A stretch of 64,000 bases of DNA from Paracyclopina nana (GCA_019096065.1 JAGUCH010000005.1:3844001-3908000), one strand, 5' to 3'; numbered from the stretch's first letter, positions 18,111-34,682 are shown. Program-made: numbers and translations. Notes: generated from the letters alone by a model not told the origin.

Positions 18111-19979
18111 ATGACCGCGTTGACCCGGACCTCGGCGGGTATCTGCGTAAGTCTGACCCCGACAAAGGGCCGTTTTCAGGTCGCCATCTTGCAAGATGCG
18201 AAGGCCTCGAAAAAATGCCTATTTCCTGTCAATGCTTTCCGGTTGTCAAATGGCGTCACTTCCTTCAATATTTTCAGATCGAAATTCCTCCAGAGGCCTC
18301 GTCCAACTATGTCTCACACCTCGTCACAACGCCCAACATCACTTCGGGCAATCCTAACGCACTCGTGGAGTTGGGCAAGAGGCTCCTCGACACTGCCAAA
18401 GAAGGGGACGTCGAGATGGTCCAAGAGCTTCTTTCCAGAGGAGCCCCCATGACTGCCGATTGGTTGGGTACCTCCCCGTTGCACGTGGCAGCATATTTCG
18501 GGCATTACCAGACTGCTAAGATGCTGTTAAACGCCGGCTGCTCTAGAGACGCCCGGACAAAGGTTGAGAAAACAGCCCTACACTTGGCTGCCAGCGCTGG
18601 TCATGCTGACATTGTCGATATGCTTCTCAATGCCAACGCTGAAGTCAACTGCCGAGACATGGTACTTATTTTTTTTTGTGCTTTTTTGCGAGACGGATCC
18701 GGATATTCATCATCGTGACATTTAGCTGAGTAAAGCACTATCAGGAAGCCGCACTACTGCACTTTTATATTTGCTTGCTTCTCTTATGAAATGCTTCCCT
18801 TTTTTAGCTCAGAATGACACCTCTGCATTGGGCTGTGGAAAGTGGCGATGCGCAATGCGTCGAACTGTTGCTCAGACAAGGAGCAGACGTGAATGTCGAG
18901 AACAAATTCGACAAATCTCCGTTAGAAATCGCTTCAGACAAGGGAAACACTGACATATATGAGATGCTCTTGGTAAGCTTTATGGCGCGTGAGCTTTTGG
19001 AAACGTTATTCTGACCAGCTATTCTTTGACAGAACGCAGAGAGTTATCGAACCGCTCCGAGGCACGAGGCTGAAATGGCAACGAGGACGATAACAAATGA
19101 GCTGAACGCCAATCAACAGTATGAACTGACAGAGACCATTACTGTTCCCCCAGAGGCTGCTGAGATGATTCCTGCCTCGATATCGGTGGATGAGTCCTCG
19201 GTCAAACTCCTGACCAATTTTGGCATAAACATGCTTCCCGATGAAGAAGAGGACGACTCCTCCTCGATGATTCGAGGGAAAACCCTGTCGTTGACCGAGG
19301 TTGGCAAACAAATGCTCAGTGATACCTCTCCAGTGAAAAAACTGATTTCCACGCCTAAAATACAGACAGTACAAATTAAGCAGGAAGGATCTGCGACGCC
19401 TAAGATCATACGAATTAATGGGAGTGCGTCCTCTGTTAAATCTGAGCCTGGGGCAGCAGCGGCTTCTGGGCAGACTCGAGTGATTCGGCTTTCATCGTCA
19501 CAGCTCAACAGTCTTAAGCTCGGTAAATATTTGCGTTTGGCATATCATGACTGCCTGTCTATTATCATATCCCCTCTCCTTCCATGACAGCTACTGGATT
19601 CAAAGGCCAGAAAGTGGTGATTGTATCCAGCGGTGCCAACAAGGTGACAAGCACCCCTCCTGCATCTCAAACCATTCGCATTGTTCAAGTCGGTAGTCAA
19701 TCGTCAGCCTCCGCACCCAAAAAGACGATAGCTATTATGCCACCTGCCTCGCCCTTGAGCAACAGCACGACCACGACGTCATCTTTGGCAATGTCAAAGA
19801 TGTCCACCACCACAGTCTCGGATGAGCCGGAGGACACCCCTCTAGCTCTCAAGCGACGGCTAGACGAGGCCGAAGAGGCTGTCAAGAGGATGCGCGCGGA
19901 TTACGAGCTAAAACTGGCCGAAAAGATGGCCGAAATCAACCGACTACGACTTAAACTTGATCAGGACTCTGACTCGTGA
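18111..19979 (+). CDS. GABPB: GA-binding protein subunit beta (ankyrin repeat ETS partner)
   Basis: Five exons: 18111-18146, 18278-18661, 18808-18972, 19033-19522 and 19591-19979 (1464 nt, 487 residues), all in phase. After a short N-terminus come four to five ankyrin repeats, including TADWLGTSPLHVAAYFGHYQ, DARTKVEKTALHLAASAGH and MTPLHWAVESGDAQ, which closely match GABP-beta. Then an acidic/Ser/Thr-rich activation region and a C-terminal leucine-zipper-like coiled coil (about residues 440-480), the tetramerisation element. GABP-beta binds the ETS protein GABP-alpha through the ankyrins and activates nuclear-encoded mitochondrial and housekeeping genes. The chosen start gives a phase-0 junction to exon 2; exon 2 itself has no usable in-frame ATG before the repeats, so the start rests on the small first exon. 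A poly(A) signal AATAAA lies at 20029-20034. Confidence 0.85.
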
Positions 19980-20034
19980 TGATCTTAATCATGCCATTTT
20001 ACCCCTTTCTACTTCTACCATCAAAGCCAATAAA

Positions 20035-21241
20035 ATATATCTATAATTATCTACGTGAAGGATGGAGTCGGTGTTGACAAGGTCACGGGACACGTGACCA
20101 CGAAGGCACCTTCTTGCATATCGGTGGGGCTTCTTCAAAAAGGTTTCTCAGCACGCGTTGTTGTTCGCGGCTCATTTCAAACAGGGGGGCTAGTAGTTGA
20201 AGAGGCAAGCAGGAAGGACAGCGGAGGAAGAAAGGACGAAGAAGAATGCAGCTCTCGGCTGCTACCGCTATTCAACTGCACTTGGGAGGCTGCTTTCTCT
20301 CCTTCAAAAAACGACTAGTGGCATTAAATGCTAAATTAAGGCCTTCAGTTCACGCGGCTGACAAGGTCATGAAAAAGCGGATTATCCGGGAATCAAAGGT
20401 CATCATCATCGGCAAAGTTGGCATACTGGTAGAGGCCGAAGCCTTAAAAGATCCGGCAGCGACAGCAGAGGAAGATCATGGTCGACGACGGGAGCCAGCG
20501 TCAGACAGAGTAGCTTCAGCTTGATGATGAGAGGAGAGTAAGGGAGGAGGACAACAATGGCCACTACAGTAGCTCTCATCATGCTCAAAACTAGCAAGGC
20601 AGGGCCACTATTGATTTTTCACGCCGCGCTCTTGCCAGATCCGAACGAAAAGACCGAGGCCTCGCGGGTCTCACCCATATTTCGCGAAAAACAGCGCTGA
20701 CCACGTGGGCCAATTAATTTAGTCGGGCCGCAATTTCAATTCTCGCCAAACGACAAGAGGCCAGTCGTTGTAAACAAAGTTTGACGGACGAAATAAGCAA
20801 GCGAAACTGAGAGTGCGAGGGCCCGAGAAAAGTCGGCCGAGCGCCGTGATTCGAAGGAGGAGGCCGAGAGAGATCCCTCCTGGCGGTTGCTGGCGACTCC
20901 GGCCGTACGTGTGGTCGGGCTTGTCGGCCATGTTGTGGCTGATTCAGCTGCTCCGGCTCGATGGGCCAGCGTCGCTGCCTTTGCCATTGCCGTCGTCGTC
21001 AGTGAGTGAGTACTGTAGAATTGAAGGAAGGCTAGATAGAAGTGGTCGATCGGGAAGAAGAACTCGTCTGCCGCGTCCCTAATCCTCATTAGCGGCCTCC
21101 CATGGGGGCATAAAGGCGCCTGCTACGGGAGCGACTGGCCTCAGAAGACTCGCTCGTGACATCCGAGCCACACTTGTTCTGTGATCCAAGTCATCCCATT
21201 CTAGGCCGAAACGCTGCCCCCGGGGGGCGCGATTGTGCAAA
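20035..21241 (+). other. CpG-rich promoter/5' region upstream of Gq-alpha
   Basis: No gene recognised. The stretch 20700-21240 is GC- and CpG-rich compared with its surroundings, with long stop-free stretches on both strands that look compositional. It most likely holds the promoter and 5' UTR of the Gq-alpha gene. Confidence 0.4.
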
Positions 21242-24620
<3,379 letters not shown>

Positions 24621-26148
24621 TATGCATGTTGTTGGCCGCCATTAATCAAAAAATGAAGAAAACAACAAGAAATAAGTGGTTTTTTATCGTATAAATACTG
24701 CTCTTACATTAAAACTACTACTACTACTACTATTACACCATATTAAAACAGGAAAAAATCGGACACTGAAGAAGAAAACAACTCAAAAATCATCCTATAC
24801 AAAAATTTTACTCTCCGCTGTACACCCTATACTACTACTGGATGTGATATACAATTAAAAGACACCACACTGCTCGATACGTATCGACATACGTACCGTG
24901 AATTTTGCAGAGAACGAAGACAATTCTATGAGTGAGTGCATCAAGAATGAAGTCTTGTGATTTTTATGGCCAACAACTCTAACTATGAAGACAGACTAAA
25001 ATCAGCAGCAGCAATTTTAGCGCAGATGATGATTCATAATTTACGATTTCTTCTTCAGACTCCGCCGGCCTTTTATTCCTACTACTTTCATTCATTACTA
25101 TGTAAATTTCACAGCGTAATTTTCTTGTAAAAAAACAACAATATCGATTCTTTGTGCCAATTAGTTTGATGATTCTCATAAATTATCATGATGTTCCGAC
25201 AAAAGCCCACCTGTAACTTTTGATTTGTCTGTTGATTTTTTATTATTATTTCGAGCATTTAACATTATTATTAGCTACTTCACCACTGCTATGTAATTAA
25301 CCCATATACACCCCTAGTCATATTTACGACTCCGCTTTCGAATCGTTTGAAAAAAGTCACTGCTAAAAGGCATCAACATCATCTTTCTTCCACCAGTGGA
25401 AGATGGATTTTCTTTTCTTTTGTTAACTCTGTCAATTCAGTTGTAATAGCATAAGCCTGATTAACAATTGCTTGAAGCTGGCCTACTTTTTTCTCTTCAA
25501 AAAAAATTAATTGCTTTCCAGTGCCATAAACTTTACTGAGCATTTTCTACTTCTGCATCATCTCCTTTTTCTGCTGACAACTGCGCCCTCCTTTTTTAAT
25601 AGTGTGAATGCAAATATGATTAGAACTTAAAGACGGACGAGCGCACTCAATTAGGTGCGCTATGTGCAGCGCGCGCGCGCGGATTAGCTCGCGCTTAATA
25701 TTGCTACATCCAACAACTTTTGATTGATTGTTAAAACGATGATTTTACCATACATGATGAAGAAAACTATACAAATGAAGAGAAATGAGAAAAATACGAG
25801 AAAAACAACAAGAATACACTACATGATTATTACATACAACACACTACACACCCGCATACATATGCTACTATATGAATATATACAATTGTGACTGTGAAAA
25901 TATGATTAATTTTAAAAAATAGCTTCCACTTTTGGTCTCCGGCGTGGGTGTCCTCTTTTTCCTTTGTGAAGGAGGTGCGGAAGAAAATTTGAAGAATTTT
26001 CTAGGGGCCTTCACACTGACCTGACGACACGTGTTACTTGCACGAGTGGAAGTTGCACAATATTTTTCCATGTCAGTTTTGTGAAAATCTTATGGGCAGC
26101 GATCAAAGAAAAACATAGCATTTCATGATAACAAATGTGAAAGCCTCC
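24621..26148. other. Long AT-rich 3' region without recognised genes
   Basis: Probable Gq-alpha 3' UTR and intergenic DNA. It includes a short CTA-rich run (24718-24735) and a CG dinucleotide run near 25668-25681. No coding resemblance seen. Confidence 0.4.
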
Positions 26149-26590
26149 TCAAAGGAACTCGAATGATCTTTGGGCTTTGGTGTTTGAATCATGATAAAAC
26201 ACACAAAGGAATTTAGGCTTTTCAACAGAGTTCCTGGCCGTCCCATCTTCGCGTCGCCGCCTCCATGTAAATTTACATAAAAAATCGGTTTCCGCCTTGG
26301 GGCCACTTTTGTGCCAAAAAGTTTGCATATAAATGGCGATGACAGCATTGTTAGACTCTTCAATTTGTTTCATAGAGCAGCCTTCAAATGAGAAGGTTTT
26401 TTTAGAGCTTTCGTTCATGCATGACCTCATGCTCATTTCTGAAATTAAGAGAAGATTAGCTTCTGGTTGACAAGGGTGAAAGCTGCAGAATGAGCATTCA
26501 GAGGAACTTACGTAAGACTTTAAAGGTGAACTTGAGGATCCCTTTGAGAAAACGATCGACTGAATGCTGAAGGCAATTCCGAAAATACAT
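26149..26590 (-). CDS. Possible small two-exon protein, unrecognised
   Basis: ATG at 26590, exon 1 26590-26512, exon 2 26438-26149, joined by a GTAAGT donor and a TTAATTTCAG acceptor in matching phase, giving about 122 residues. The product begins with a helical stretch (CLQHSVDRFLKGILKF), has four cysteines and a basic WRRRRED segment. No family is recognised and there is no clear signal peptide. An out-of-frame ATG lies just upstream, which weakens the start. The good splice signals and lack of stops are the only support. Confidence 0.3.
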
Positions 26591-29500
26591 TCAATTGGCA
26601 TACCACTGCGGTACTCGTGCTTTTTGTATCAACGCATTCCATCGTTGATAGCCTAAAAGCACTTGTGTTTTTTTGTATGCGGTGAACACTTGATTGGATT
26701 TTAAAATTGGAGAATGATAATGCGGAAAATACTTTCTCAATTCTTAAGCGAAACTCAACACACATTAAAAAATTACGACCAAAGTGCAGTTTTTTGAGTA
26801 AGATTCTGCTTCCTGCGTACTTTGAAGATTTTGAAACTTAGTGAGCTAATTGCAGAATTACTGAAAAAATAACCAAAAAAAGGTAAAAGAACACCTTTTC
26901 GAATAGTGTAAAGTAAACATTAATCAATCAATTTGACTCTCAATCATCAACGACAAGATCTCATTATTCAATAAAGAGCACTAATTATAGAATAGACTCC
27001 AATTTTACCTTATCGAACGAGCATCAGAGTAATTTTCCATTGAATGTATAGCTCTCACTGCACTGCACGCTATCGTCTAATTTTTGGCATTCTCTCATTG
27101 TAACTGCTATCACATGAACAAAGCTTGGGGCTCACATGTCAACGTTTTCATTGGGATTGCCTTTTCGTGGACTCAGGTTGGATAGCCTTGAATGAAAATT
27201 CTTATTTTTCTCTCTCTTTTGGCGACGGAGAAGAGAGGGAGAGCGGCCTCAAAGTGAGGCCGTCGACACACTCTCATCCTCGCCTCGGATGACGATTTCG
27301 CATTTACTCTCGGGAGCAACGCGGATACAGTCGATCAAAAATAATTTAATCCAACGAAATAGAATCTCAACCGATCAACGCAAAAAGAGTGAGTAGAAAT
27401 TCAATTAAATCTGTACTTTTGGTGGAGGGGTAGAAAAGTAGAAAAACGGGCAAAATAGTTTCAAGGCCTTTGCAAATGGGCCATATAAGGCAACCCAATT
27501 TTGTAAGACAGCTGTCATTTTACCTAGTTAGAGGAGCGTAAGCAATTGTACTGTAGGGTACACTTTTGCTTAGGAAAATACCTAGGTAGACTGCGTTTTT
27601 TTGGTCAGTGTGTGGATATGCAATGCAATGTTTGTTCGCAGGTCAAAATTAGGTTTTAATACAAGCTGAGTACCCATAGTACTCCCTAGACTTCCAATTC
27701 AGACCCATATGTAGAGCTTTTTAATGTTTGTAAAAGTTTGATTTCAATAGCTCCTCTCATCATCTCAAATTGTGCATAACTCCACTCTTCAGCAAATATT
27801 TTGGGAGGAATTCACGGATAGTTGATGGTGATTACTTCATTAGCATTTCAGTAGTTACGTAACCTAAAACTAATTGAATATCAAGAGGGCTACGAATTAG
27901 TCTTTGACCGCACACGAAAAGACCGACTCATTAGTGTGTAGGATTTATCATAGCTCCAGTCGCATAACATGGAATTAGAATAAATTAGAAGAATCAAGTC
28001 ATGCATAATTTGTGCTTCAAATCAGAACAATTGCAAAATTTTATTAAATTATATGCCACGCACATAATGCTTACACTTCTACAGTTGAACAGTACATGAT
28101 GAGATTGAGGGTTAAGTGTTTTGGCATAATGCTTTTTGCTTTTTTAGAACCATTTTGCAACAGTAATCCAGCATCAGCTGAGCAAGAGCCTCAGTATGGC
28201 GTGTCTAATTAGCTGGGATAACTTTGTCTCAATGCAACTAGTCAGCACAGGAGCTGTCTTAATTGGCTCTCAACGATAAAGTAAAAGTTAAATTTCTCCA
28301 TGCTTTTTCTAAAGACTGGTCAGCCAAATTGACAGGGAAAAAGTTGAGCTAGAAGGGGCGTTGCAAAAACGCATTAATTTTTTTCAAAATGAAAATCCTT
28401 CATCAAAATGAAATCTTTTCAAATGCAGATGAGAACTCGAATTTTTTGAAGTTTTTCCCTTTTTCTTATCGCCTCTTTGCCTTGACAGACATGAAAGAAC
28501 AATGTTATCTCAAGTTGTCTTTACCAGTCCTAAGCTTTTGACCTAATTGCCTAATTTGTTACAAACCATGAAAAAACTAGGTGACTTTGCGCCTTCAAAA
28601 ATTGGAAGCTTCGTAATCTTTTGTTACATCACCTTTGCATTTACTTAAGAATTGTTACAAGACAGATACCTCCTATTGGGCCTTAAAAGTATTGACCCGT
28701 TTCATTAAATCTTCCACTCATTTCCCTGTACTACAGACGGATTAACGCGTGCCCGCAAGACTCAGACGGTGTTGACCAGTCTTTAAGAAAAGGAATGGAG
28801 AGGTTTAGTAAAAGTGATTCTCTTATATCATTTTACCTGCGCCTGCTTTATTTAGCAGCTGAGCTATTTTCAATAGCATTCAAGCTTATCACAAGCTTAC
28901 ACCGTTTAATCTGCTCCCCTTGTACTTTGTAGCTTAGTAAGCTGCTCCAGAAATATCTAGTGCGTGAGACATTACCCATCAAACAATGATACAGTTGTTA
29001 AGCAGAAAAAAGTACTATTTGCGAGTGATTTACTCTAAACCTTGCGCATTATAGCGCGCGGGTTGTTCTAGTCAAATGGGAGTTATGCATATTCATGAGT
29101 GATACGCACGAAACAAGGATCAATCTCATTTGTAATAATTCTTCTCTGACATCTACATCAATCATAAGTGCCTTTGATACATAACCAGTGGGCCTAAAAA
29201 ACAGTGAGGTCGACATAATACATTTGCCACGCAAATAAAACGCAATAAGTGGCTGCCCTGTTCGTGTACATAAAATAGTGCTTTCCAAGGAAATGGGAAA
29301 AACTGTCAAACAGAGGAGCTCGCAACAAGTTCAGCTTGAGACCGAGCTGCATTTTCATGGGCAAATTGGTTGCATCCATTTTGCCTTGGGCGTTTGCCTC
29401 TAAGACAAGTCTCTTCTTGGACATTTTTCAACGAATTGCCTCACACAAATTAAAAAAACCTTTCTACCTGACTTCAAACCTACTGATTGATTACTGTCAA

Positions 29501-30661
29501 ATTGACATGAAGGTGATCAGACTTTTTGACTCAGCTTAAGACTCCTTATGTGAATGTCAAGCAAGTCGTAACCTCCTCTTTATTAGTTTTTTACGTATAT
29601 TTTATCCTTAGGCGTTGTACAAGTAATTTTGGAATTATGCAATGTCTGAGCAAGTCATCAGCATTAAGCAGCTCATGAATGACCATGCTGAAACATTCAT
29701 CTTAGCTATTACCAAAGCTAGAAAGACAACGAAATAATTAAGCTGCAGTTGTAAGCTATACTAGTTACCAGCCCTACGCTGCGATTGCTGGCTACCATTC
29801 AATCGTTAGCCGCGTTTCCTCTCTCAAATTCCATTATCATTAAGGTAATTGGTCGAAATCAATGTCTTGAATGAATTATGGCATTGCTTTATTACCCAAA
29901 GTACGCAGGCACACATATCAAACTGAATTTCATCCTTCAGGATGAATGCAGTGAGCGTAATTTTGAAGCAATTACTTCCCTCATTTGGCGGAGAAGAGTG
30001 AAGGGACTTTTGGCATTAATTAGGTTTAGATGTAAAACTGACAGAAACATTCCCAAATCACCCGTAAAGAGAACCTCTAAATAAGCAGCCTCCACTGTTT
30101 GCTTTACACCTGCTGTCCTGTAAAAAAGCTTTCTATACGTAAGTAGATACAAGTGCTACCAAGCAGAGGCAATTTAATTTAAAAAAGTAAAACATAGAGT
30201 TAGCAGCAACTCGCTTTGAAATGCTTTACATTTTTGATAGAAATGCAGCTTTTTGTAATTATGTTACCTTCATCATCTGGCGCTATAGAGAAGAGCCGTA
30301 TACCTTGTAAATGTATTCTCATAGTATGAGTACATTTAGTTAGCTGGCGGTACAAACATGAGGCTTTCTTAGACAGAAGAACTATAGAAACACATTGAAT
30401 AAGCAATATGCGTTTTATGCACAAGGTCGCAGCTAGTATTTTTGACAAATGGAAATTCTGACAGCAACGGCATTCCATGAATGAATTTCCGTGCAAATTA
30501 AAATGCTTGAAATGATTGCTGAAAGATTAATTCGATAAATCAGTACTACTTTATCCCAAGGAGTTGGTTAGTGGCGCTAGCGAAATTGAACAAGGAAAAG
30601 CTGGGTTTTTATCTTCCTTTTTTATCGCTTGTCTAGGTGTAAAAGAAAGCTCAGGCTCAGA
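26591..30661. other. Non-coding interval, possibly holding the 5' UTR exon of the globin gene
   Basis: No coding resemblance over 4 kb. Around 27220-27390 is a purine-rich, CpG-containing patch with a small GGCCTC/GAGGCC hairpin, followed by AAAAAGAGTGAGT, a good donor. Together with an acceptor (GTCTAG) just before the globin ATG this could be a first non-coding exon and a 3.2 kb intron. That is inference. Confidence 0.35.
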
Positions 30662-32298
30662 ATGCCACTTTTGCGCCGATTGATGCCAGGCTGCTGGTTC
30701 ACAAATGACAACAGCACAGCAGGAACACAGCCCCCAAAGCGAACACAGCCTTCAGTGAAAAAAAGGGTGAGCCTCAGGAAAACAGAGAATGGAAACAAGC
30801 TCGCGGTAGATATGCACGAGGACACCTCGGCCACATCCAACGAAATCGAAATCGACTCTGATGATGCAGTGGAAATCATCAAGTTGAGCGAACGCCAAAA
30901 GGAGATCCTTAAAACCACATGGACGACCATCTATGCTGAGCTGGGACAAACGCTTTGCTACGTGGGGAAGCGAGAGGAAGCCCAAAAAGCTTCTGTCGGA
31001 GTGGAGGAAACTTTTCTTAGGCTGTTCGAAGAATATCCCATGTCACAGCAATTTTTCGGAGATTTCCGAGGCACGCCAGTCGAGGCTCTTCGCAACGACG
31101 CCAGATTATCTAATGCTTTGCAAGAGCATGCAGTAAGAGTACTGCGAGTAGTGGAAAAAGTTATTGGAAGGCTGGAAGATCTGGAAAAAGTGAGTAAATT
31201 TAACTTTCCCCCATTTATCTCGAGAGCTTCAGAAAAACTGTGGAGAAATTGGTCTGTCTGCTAGCTTTTCTGCCTTGAATTCCACCTAGACGTCTAGCTC
31301 CATTTCACGAGATGGTAGCAGCATCTTCTACGATATGATAAAATGACAAGCTATATACAGTAGGGAGCAGTTTTTTTCACTGACAGCTTGTCCATATAAT
31401 CAATTATTGCACCCTGGCTCCTACTTCTGAGGATATTCAAGCGTATGTTTTCCTCTCAAGAGCCATACGCCATGATGTAGTATGTACATAGTTATTATAA
31501 AGCAATCAGTTGGTCGTATAATCTTGCCAAATCCTCTTATGGGTCTTTTTCTGTCGAGGCCATAAATTGAGTCGTATATATAGACAAACAGCGTTGCATG
31601 CTGTCTGAATGCTCATCTTGAATCTGATCCAGAAAAGTACACATAATGTGGCGAGGCTAGCTGCAAAAGCCTGAGATGAGCCATCATTCGTTGGAAATCC
31701 CTTTTTCAGTCTGCTTTCTAATCCAGTAGAGCCTGAATGAAGCGAGTATACATATTTGTAAAGTTTGCCAAACTTAGCTAATACCAATACACGTTCTTAT
31801 ACGCGCGGTATACAATTTATCTTAAAGGCGCCAGCCGAAAAGTTCTGCCTTTAACGATATCTAGTGCAATATATGGGTCTTTTAGAGAAAAGCCACACTT
31901 TTCCTGAAAACAGACAATTGTGGCAAAATTATTGTTAGACAGCCATAAAATAATTCTTCGCTATATGGCTTTAAAATTGCTCTAGATATGCCCTGCACAA
32001 ATGTAGGAAAATGAAGGAAGAGCTCAAAAAACTAAACTTTTCCCCTCTATTTCAGTCCAAAAACTACCTGCTAAAGTTGGGTAGGTTTCACCGACATGCA
32101 GGCATCCCTAGTGACTATTTAGGGGTCATGGGAGCCATTTTTGTCCACGCTGTCAAACCTTACATGGAGAAAAATGGACAGTGGAATGAAGACACGGAAG
32201 ACGCATGGATGGAACTTTTTGGCCACATTACTCGAGTCATGACTCACGCTCACGTACACTACACCCCTGATAACCGGAAAAACTCGGACGGCGAATAA
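30662..32298 (+). CDS. Globin (globin-X-like) with N-terminal extension
   Basis: Two exons, 30662-31189 and 32056-32298 (256 residues), phase-0 junction, intron 866 bp. The globin fold starts at LSERQKEILKTTW (about residue 80). Visible landmarks are the CD-corner Phe in FFGDF, the distal His (E7) in LQEHAVRVL, and the proximal His (F8) in LGRFHRHAGIP; the G and H helices follow. The first about 78 residues are basic, Ser/Thr-rich and then acidic, with no signal peptide, which resembles the extended globin X class rather than arthropod haemocyanin-replacing globins. Heme binding and a signalling or redox role would be expected. A second ATG (30683, starting MPGCWF) could be used. The intron falls between the E and F helices. 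Confidence 0.85.
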
Positions 32299-33119
32299 TT
32301 GCAATTTATTTCGATTATTGACTGAAAGCATTCCACACAACACACATCATGCACCAATATTGATAATAAAGGCCATAATGTTAAGCCGTTACAGTATTTT
32401 CCCTCGTTTGGATAATAACGTCTCATTTAACCTAAAAGCGTCTTTATTTCAAAAATAGATGCAATGAAAGCCTTTCATTGCATTAACTTTTGCTACAGCT
32501 GTTGCTAATGGGAATTTGCAGAGTGTCCCATAGAAAGTGATTTTTTTTATTTGAGAGCCAATGCAGCTCATCAAAATGTGCTCAGTTTGTTTTCCTCGGA
32601 AAGCAGCAGCATCCTTCCACTTGTTCCCCTCACCTAATGAGTAAAGTGATTGCTCAGATAAAAAGCATCTTGGCTCAACATAAAATGATTTTCCTTATTA
32701 GCAAAAAAGGTCATTCTACGGTAATAAAAAGGAAAGCTTTCATTCGTTTTATTCTCACAAGATGTAGGTTAATTGTATATAGCGCTTTTGCCTTCCTCCC
32801 AATTTTGTTCAGTTCATCAGAAAGGTAACTTGGAGGCCATAAAGCAAGCATTTAAATTTCCCTTGAGATGACAAATTGCTCACAAAGGATTCAGCTGCGT
32901 TGCAAAGTTTGCCCAGCATCACAATTTAGCAACCATTTTTGTCAGCTTGGCGGTGGGTTCACTACATACGGCAGTGAAGCGAAAATCCCTGTATTTTGCT
33001 GAGATTTGGCGTGCGCTCGCATCCACCGTACAAAAATGGATTTTTTCGTCACATGTGAAGAAATAATGCTCATTATTGTACAGTTGGCAACTTGAGAGTT
33101 CTTCTTCAATTAAAAAAAG

Positions 33120-33190
33120 ACTTGACCGGGATTCGAACCTGGGTCTGTGGAGTGAAAGGTCTGCTCTATCCCAATGTACTATCAGAATTC
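33120..33190 (-). pseudogene. Degenerate tRNA-like sequence
   Basis: The minus strand contains a near-perfect T-arm and B box (GGTTCGAATCCCGG) preceded at the right distance by a D-arm-like TAGTACATTGGGATAGAGCA. The anticodon and acceptor stems do not pair well and the T stem has a mismatch. This suggests a decayed tRNA or tRNA-derived SINE head rather than a working tRNA. Confidence 0.4.
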
Positions 33191-33653
33191 CATTACTTCA
33201 GTGCACAATCTGGCATATTAAATAATGATTAAATTTCCTTTCTAAGTAAGTCTTCCTAATAACTCCTAATAATAAAAACATTCTCATTTGAGAAAAGTCT
33301 TCCAAAGATCTTTTTTTGAGAAAAGTCTTCCTAAGATCGTTTTTAAAGAAAAGTCTGCAAAAATAATTTTTTTTTTCGAGACTTCTTTGCAAAAAAAACA
33401 AAACTTAAATTGATCTTTGCAAAAGCCAAATTCGTCATTCTGGTGCTTTTTGAAAATATTCTGGCAAAATATTCCCCTAAATATCTGGTTACCCTGCAAG
33501 AGCTGAGCCTTTGATGGAGATGCGCGCGCGCGATTGACCGCAAAGTTTTACCTTCAAACGAGCTATCTTTTTTAAGGCCGATTTAATAGGTAAATTAATC
33601 AATTTTTAGCATTAAACAGTACTATAGGGACTTTTAACCCTCACGAAGCTGAC

Positions 33654-33821
33654 AAAAATGTCAATACTGTCCTGATGACGAGTCCATATAGGGTTTTTCG
33701 CTCATTCGTAGTAAAATTCCAGATCACTCGTGGCTTCGCCACTCGGTGATCTTTCATTTGACTACTCATGAGCGAAAAACCCTATATGGACTCGTCATCA
33801 GGACAGTATTGTTACATTTTT
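33654..33821. repeat. Palindromic MITE / hairpin element
   Basis: Two 44 bp arms (33662-33705 and 33768-33811) are exact reverse complements. The complementarity extends outward with a 2 bp indel (AAAAATGT / ACATTTTT) and inward to a small hairpin (GATCAC...GTGATC). The whole 168 bp can fold into one long hairpin. It has no coding capacity. Confidence 0.8.
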
Positions 33822-34682
33822 AAGTAGCTAGGCAGAGAGGCGCATCGTTACTGCAGTGCTACGCTAGTTGATGGCAACTTTCACATTTGTGAGCTTCATG
33901 TAAATGACATTCTATAATATTGGTAAGCAAAACAAGGACGTAATGAATAAATAGGGATAATTAAACCAACTTTTGTAATCAAGGCATTTGTATGCTGCTC
34001 GGATGCACAGCACGAACTCATCACTATATTTTTATTCAAATAGGAATAACTTTTTGTTTCAAAACATGCACGCACTACTACATCATCGATTCATTTCATC
34101 TCTCTTTAAACAATACAGTAGAAAGCAATAATTTGAATATTCAGCGTGTAAGAACGCCTATTTAATGGAAGCGTACATTTGGATAGGTGAGTTAGAGTGA
34201 AGCGAATTAGGTGCTTCTCTTCGCTCTTGAAAAAAAGAAGTAAACATTACAATTTTGAGCCGTTTTTTTGTGGTATTTGTACCTACAACGTACTTTTTTA
34301 CTACTGCGCAGCAAAAGAAATTATGAAGAGCCTTCAGTGCTAATCTTGGCCGTTAAGCGACAATCCCTCGAGGCAACCACTAATGAGGACTTATTAGGCT
34401 GACCTTCGCAGCAATTTGCTGGAACAGCGCATAACGCCACGCACAAAAAAGTCTTAATGAATCGAATATCCATGTTTTCTCAAATTGAAAAGTAGCACGA
34501 GCATTTTTTCTTTGGGCTAGGGAGGAAGTTATTGCGTAATTGTATATCAGTTTTGGTTCTACAGATGGGTTTCCTTTCGATACGTCACGCAAGGAATTGC
34601 ACACATCTCTTCCGATACAACTCGATATCAAGGTAGCTTTCTAGCTAGCTGCTACAAGCAAACATACGCAAAGCATTTTGTG

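Larger units (their letters stand above)
32299..34682. other. Intergenic DNA with a tRNA-like relic and a palindromic MITE
   Basis: No coding sequence recognised. It holds the two elements listed separately (33120-33190 and 33654-33821) and a short (CG)n patch near 33523-33532. Near 33280-33330 the sequence AAGTCTTCC recurs in several imperfect copies. Confidence 0.4.

Noticed and set aside
20813-21241. Long open frames on both strands before Gq-alpha
   Set aside because: The stretch is GC/CpG-rich, so stops are rare by composition; no domain or splice logic supports a gene.
33120-33190. Functional tRNA gene
   Set aside because: The acceptor and anticodon stems do not pair and the anticodon cannot be fixed, so it is listed only as a relic.
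33662-33811. Hammerhead ribozyme, suggested by CTGATGA in the hairpin arm
   Set aside because: The required GAAA after stem II and the cleavage-site arrangement are not found; the exact palindrome explains the sequence.
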